NCBI RefSeq assembly: GCF_902388705.1
Contig: NZ_CABMQJ010000067.1
Location: 1 to 9,459, forward strand
Direction of reading: 5' to 3'
DNA length: 9,459 nt
From: an uncultured Alistipes sp.
GTDB taxonomy: Bacteria > Bacteroidota > Bacteroidia > Bacteroidales > Rikenellaceae
The translations under genes and the position numbers were made by a program. Position 1 is the stretch's first letter; each line of letters starts with the position of its first letter. The notes under the pieces are model-generated. The model was not told where the DNA came from, ran no database searches, and saw nothing but the letters and a program-made list of their open reading frames with translations. This document shows positions 7,186 through 9,459 of this stretch, in pieces.

Positions 7186-8373
7186 ATGTACCTGAAGAAA
7201 ATATCGCTGCTGAATTTCAAAAACATCGCACAGGAGGAACTCGCGCTGTGCCCCGGCATCAACTGCCTGGTGGGCGACAACGGCGCGGGTAAAACCAACG
7301 TCATCGACGCGGTTTACTACCTCTCGATGTGCAAATCCTCGCTGGCGATGACCGACGGGCAGAGCATCCGCCACGGGGCGGATTTCTTCATGGCCGAGGG
7401 GCAGTACCTCACCGACGCGGGCAAGACCGAGAGCGTCGTCTGCACGTTCTCGCGCAAGGGAGGCAAAGTGCTCAAGCGCAACGGCAAGGAGTACGAACGG
7501 CTTTCCGACCACGTAGGCCTGATTCCGGCCGTCATCGTATCGCCGGCCGACAGCGCGCTGATCAGCGATGCGGCGGACGAACGGCGCCGCTACCTCAACG
7601 GCTTCATCTCGCAGCTCGACCGCTCCTACCTCTGCTCCGTCATGCGCTACAACGCCGTGCTGGCCGAGCGCAACCGCCTGCTCAAGACCTCGCCCGACGA
7701 AACGATGCTGGGGATATACGACCTGCAGCTGGCCGAACACGGCGAAAAGATACACGCCCGGCGGCGGGAGTTCGCCGAGCGCCTGCAGCCCGCCGCCGCG
7801 GAATACTACCGGATTCTGTCGGGCGACCGCGAGCAGGTGGAGCTGCACTACAAATCGGAACTCAACGACCGGCCGTTCGAAGAGGTGCTCCGTGCGGCGC
7901 GCCAGAAAGACCTCGTGAACGAATTCACCACCTCGGGCATCCACCGCGACGACCTCGTCCTGAAAATCGGCGGATACCCCTTACGCAAATACGGCTCGCA
8001 GGGGCAGCAGAAGTCGTTCCTGATTGCCCTGAAACTGGCGCAGTATGCCATCGTGGCCGCCGAAAAAGGCGAAAAACCGATTCTGCTGCTCGACGATTTG
8101 TTCGACAAACTCGATGCGGGGCGCGTGGAACAGCTGATCCGGCTCGTATCGGAAGATTCGTTCGGGCAAATCATCATTACCGACTGCAACCCTACGCGCC
8201 TGCGCACGATCCTCGACAAGGCGGGCGGCGAGTACGCGCTCTTCACGGTCGAGAACGGCGGGATAAAACAGGGCGACGGCAATCCGCGGCAGGATGCCGC
8301 CCATAACGTCGCAGGAGGGGAAACCGGCGAGGACACAGCGACGTCCGCCGCAGACGGGGAGGAGCAGCCATGA
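7186..8373 (+). CDS. recF: DNA replication and repair protein RecF
   Basis: This 395-residue SMC-like ATPase helps load RecA at single-strand gaps together with RecO and RecR. The start is set at ATG 7186 because MYLKKISLLNFKNI is the standard RecF N-terminus. An in-frame ATG at 7153 would add 11 residues, but it lies upstream of the likely promoter element. The Walker A motif is GDNGAGKT (30-37), the ABC-type signature is SQGQQKS (271-277) and Walker B is ILLLDDLFDKLD (299-310), followed by the ITDCNP segment. Typical RecF proteins have about 360-370 residues. Here about 35 extra residues (360-395), rich in G, D, E and A, form a probably disordered acidic tail. The stop codon overlaps the next gene's start (ATGA), so the two are translationally coupled. 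Confidence 0.95.
   Translation: MYLKKISLLNFKNIAQEELALCPGINCLVGDNGAGKTNVIDAVYYLSMCKSSLAMTDGQSIRHGADFFMAEGQYLTDAGKTESVVCTFSRKGGKVLKRNGKEYERLSDHVGLIPAVIVSPADSALISDAADERRRYLNGFISQLDRSYLCSVMRYNAVLAERNRLLKTSPDETMLGIYDLQLAEHGEKIHARRREFAERLQPAAAEYYRILSGDREQVELHYKSELNDRPFEEVLRAARQKDLVNEFTTSGIHRDDLVLKIGGYPLRKYGSQGQQKSFLIALKLAQYAIVAAEKGEKPILLLDDLFDKLDAGRVEQLIRLVSEDSFGQIIITDCNPTRLRTILDKAGGEYALFTVENGGIKQGDGNPRQDAAHNVAGGETGEDTATSAADGEEQP
8358..8364 (+). promoter_or_regulatory. Strong Shine-Dalgarno sequence for the DUF721 gene, inside recF
   Basis: GGAGGAG lies five bases before the ATG at 8370 and within the last codons of recF. It is near-perfect in sequence and spacing, whereas the other starts in this window lack a clear SD. 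With the four-base overlap it suggests re-initiation from recF translation. Confidence 0.55.
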
Positions 8374-8660
8374 GGAGAACCAAAACCATGCTGATGGGCG
8401 ATTTGCTGGAGGAGTTTTTCAAACGCCCCCATATAGCCGCCAAAGTCGCCGAGGGGAAGCTCCCCGACACGTGGCGCGCCATCGTGGGCGATCGCGCCGC
8501 CGACCTCACCACGGAGCTCCGGCTCGAAAACCACATCCTCCACGCCCGCATCCAGTCGAGCGTACTCCGCTCGGAACTTTTCTACCAGCGCGAAGCGCTC
8601 AAGGAGGAGATCAACCGCCGCTCGGGCGTGCGGCTCGTCAATGCCGTAATCATCCGATAA
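8370..8660 (+). CDS. DUF721 / DciA-like protein
   Basis: This 96-residue protein matches the DUF721 family. It has a helical N-terminus (MGDLLEEFFKRPHIAAKV), the conserved W35-RAIVG core, a beta hairpin (TTELRLENHILHARIQSS) and a helix with L70-F71 leading to INRRSGVRLVNAVIIR. In some bacteria the family member DciA assists or loads the replicative helicase DnaB; Bacteroidota homologues are short, and that role is inferred here. The ATG overlaps the recF stop by four bases and is served by a strong SD. Sharing a message with recF fits a replication or repair role. The gene is followed by 54 bases of GC-rich sequence and then the tandem repeat array. Confidence 0.83.
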   Translation: MRRTKTMLMGDLLEEFFKRPHIAAKVAEGKLPDTWRAIVGDRAADLTTELRLENHILHARIQSSVLRSELFYQREALKEEINRRSGVRLVNAVIIR

Positions 8661-8714
8661 GCCGGGAAAGGCAGGCGAAAAAGCCCGACAGCCGGGGCGC
8701 ACCCGGACCGGGAA

Positions 8715-8978
8715 ACCGGCCGGCATACATCCCGGCTCAACCACAGCCGGCAAACAAAACCGGCCGGCAGACATCCTGGCGCAACCAGAGCCGGCAGACA
8801 AAACCGGCCGGCAGGCATCCCGGTGAAACCAGAGCCGGCAGACAAAACCGGCCGGCAGACGTCCCGGCGAAACCAGAGCCGGCAGACAAAACCAGCCGGC
8901 AGACATCCTGGCGCAACCAGAGCCGGCAGACAAAACCGACCGGCAGACATCCCGGCCAAAACCATCCCGCCGGCAGGA
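8715..8978. repeat. 44-bp tandem repeat array, five good copies plus one degenerate copy
   Basis: Units start at 8715, 8759, 8803, 8847 and 8891, each 44 bases and beginning ACCGGCCGGCA (ACCAGCCGGCA in unit 5). A sixth, diverged unit starts at 8935 and contains a shift of three bases. Inside each full unit the palindromic hexamer GCCGGC occurs twice, 27 bases apart, then 17 bases to the next unit, for 11 hexamers in total. Units 2 and 5 differ at one base, which suggests that expansion occurred in blocks of three. The period is not a multiple of three, so the array does not look protein-coding. It fills most of the 425-base gap between the DUF721 gene and the OmpA-family gene, just before a bidirectional terminator. 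Its role is unknown: a minisatellite, a protein-binding array or a transcribed 3' region are all possible. Confidence 0.92.
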
Positions 8979-9022
8979 CGCCCCTCCCCGAAAAACCGCC
9001 GGACAAGAAAACATCAGACAAA

Positions 9023-9054
9023 AAAAGGATGCCGCACAAATGCAGCATCCTTTT
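9023..9054. terminator. Bidirectional intrinsic terminator between the repeat array and the OmpA-family gene
   Basis: AAAAGGATGC (9023-9032) pairs exactly with GCATCCTTTT (9045-9054). After one C/A mismatch, GCA (9034-9036) pairs with TGC (9041-9043), leaving a CAAA loop. The A and T runs on either side let it end transcription from recF/DUF721 on the plus strand and from the OmpA-family gene on the minus strand. Confidence 0.85.
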
Positions 9055-9085
9055 CTCATTCCCGGCCTGCCGGGGCCTGCGGCGA

Positions 9086-9459
9086 TTAGTGGATAATCGC
9101 GGCACGGTTGGCAGCCTGCACTTTCTTGAAAGGATCGGGCGAATTACCCTTGCCCTCGTAGTTCAGCTGCTTGGGATTGACACCTTTCGATACAAGGAAG
9201 TCGTAAACCCGCTTTGCACGGTGCTCGGCGACACGCTTGTTCCCGGCCTTGGTACCCGTCTGCTGGTCGGCATGGCCCACGATCTGGTAAACGGTATCTT
9301 TCGAACCGCTCTTGATTTGCTCGGCAATCAGTTCGAGGCGGGTCTTCTCCTGCGGCGTCAGCCACGACATGCTGTAATCGAAGAGGATAATCGAAGTGTC
9401 GGCTATCGCCTGCTCTTCGGCGGCAACTACCGTAGCGGCGGCCGCTGCGGTAGCCGCTG
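9086..9459 (-). CDS. OmpA-family protein, C-terminal domain (5' end outside window)
   Basis: The minus-strand frame ends at TTA 9086-9088 and is open to the window edge, giving 123 visible residues. The ATG at 9370 is internal. An Ala-rich linker (AATAAAAATVVAAEE) leads into the first strand of the OmpA domain (SIILFDYSMSWLT). It is followed by IVGHADQQTG with Asp64 of the visible part and N73...R80-A-x-x-V. These correspond to the Asp and Arg that hold diaminopimelate of peptidoglycan in OmpA-like proteins. The end (EGKGNSPDPF...ANRAAII) matches the usual GxG...P...NRRV closing segment. The protein probably ties the outer membrane to the cell wall. Whether the missing N-terminal part is a beta barrel cannot be seen. 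Its terminator is at 9023-9054. Confidence 0.88.
   Translation of the reverse strand, partial: AATAAAAATVVAAEEQAIADTSIILFDYSMSWLTPQEKTRLELIAEQIKSGSKDTVYQIVGHADQQTGTKAGNKRVAEHRAKRVYDFLVSKGVNPKQLNYEGKGNSPDPFKKVQAANRAAIIH

Noticed and set aside
8715..8978. CRISPR array
   Set aside because: The whole 44-base unit repeats without unique spacers and no cas gene is present.
8715..8978. Replication-origin iterons or DnaA boxes
   Set aside because: No TTATCCACA-like words and no AT-rich unwinding stretch are present; nearness to recF alone is not enough.
7848..9059. Minus-strand 403-codon frame with Cys-rich repeated peptide across the 44-bp array
   Set aside because: It runs antisense through the DUF721 gene and the end of recF. 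The 44-base period shifts frame at each unit, and several minus-strand frames are equally open, so openness reflects base composition rather than coding.
8823..9089. Plus-strand 88-codon frame within the array and terminator
   Set aside because: It encodes low-complexity basic repeats, passes through the terminator hairpin and has no start-site signal.

Overview
The window looks like core chromosome of a GC-rich member of the Bacteroidales, most likely Alistipes or a close relative (Rikenellaceae). This is an inference from three things: gene content and order (a TPR protein with ribH diverging from recF and a DUF721 gene), Bacteroidota-type promoters (TTG, 19-20 bases, TAnnTTTG), and A-rich start regions mostly without Shine-Dalgarno sequences. 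No mobile element, CRISPR array, rRNA or tRNA was seen.

Left part, plus strand (1-3773): the 3' end of dnaX (clamp-loader tau/gamma), a 48-residue single-span membrane protein, tyrS and folB follow each other with short gaps and probably form one transcription unit. A perfect 28-base palindrome closes this group. Next is an 11-span sodium-coupled amino-acid-type transporter of the NSS/SNF family.

Middle part (3774-5855): a 434-base gap holds a near-ideal promoter at 3922-3952 and a leader of about 250 bases. It precedes a secreted calcineurin-like phosphoesterase with all metal-binding motifs. A strong bidirectional terminator at 5804-5838 serves this gene and the convergent ribH.

Right part (5856-9459): ribH (riboflavin synthesis) and a membrane-anchored TPR protein are co-transcribed on the minus strand from a promoter at 7124-7153. 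Diverging from them, recF and a DciA/DUF721-like gene overlap by four bases. The recF promoter element lies so close to the ATG that the message may be leaderless. Beyond them lies a 44-bp tandem repeat array built from paired GCCGGC words, then a second bidirectional terminator, then the 3' part of an OmpA-family gene that runs out of the window.

Most of the window is housekeeping: DNA replication and repair, translation, folate and riboflavin synthesis, transport and envelope. I found no convincing new multi-gene system. The least explained elements are the 44-bp array, the 28-base palindrome, the small membrane protein beside dnaX, and the long leader.
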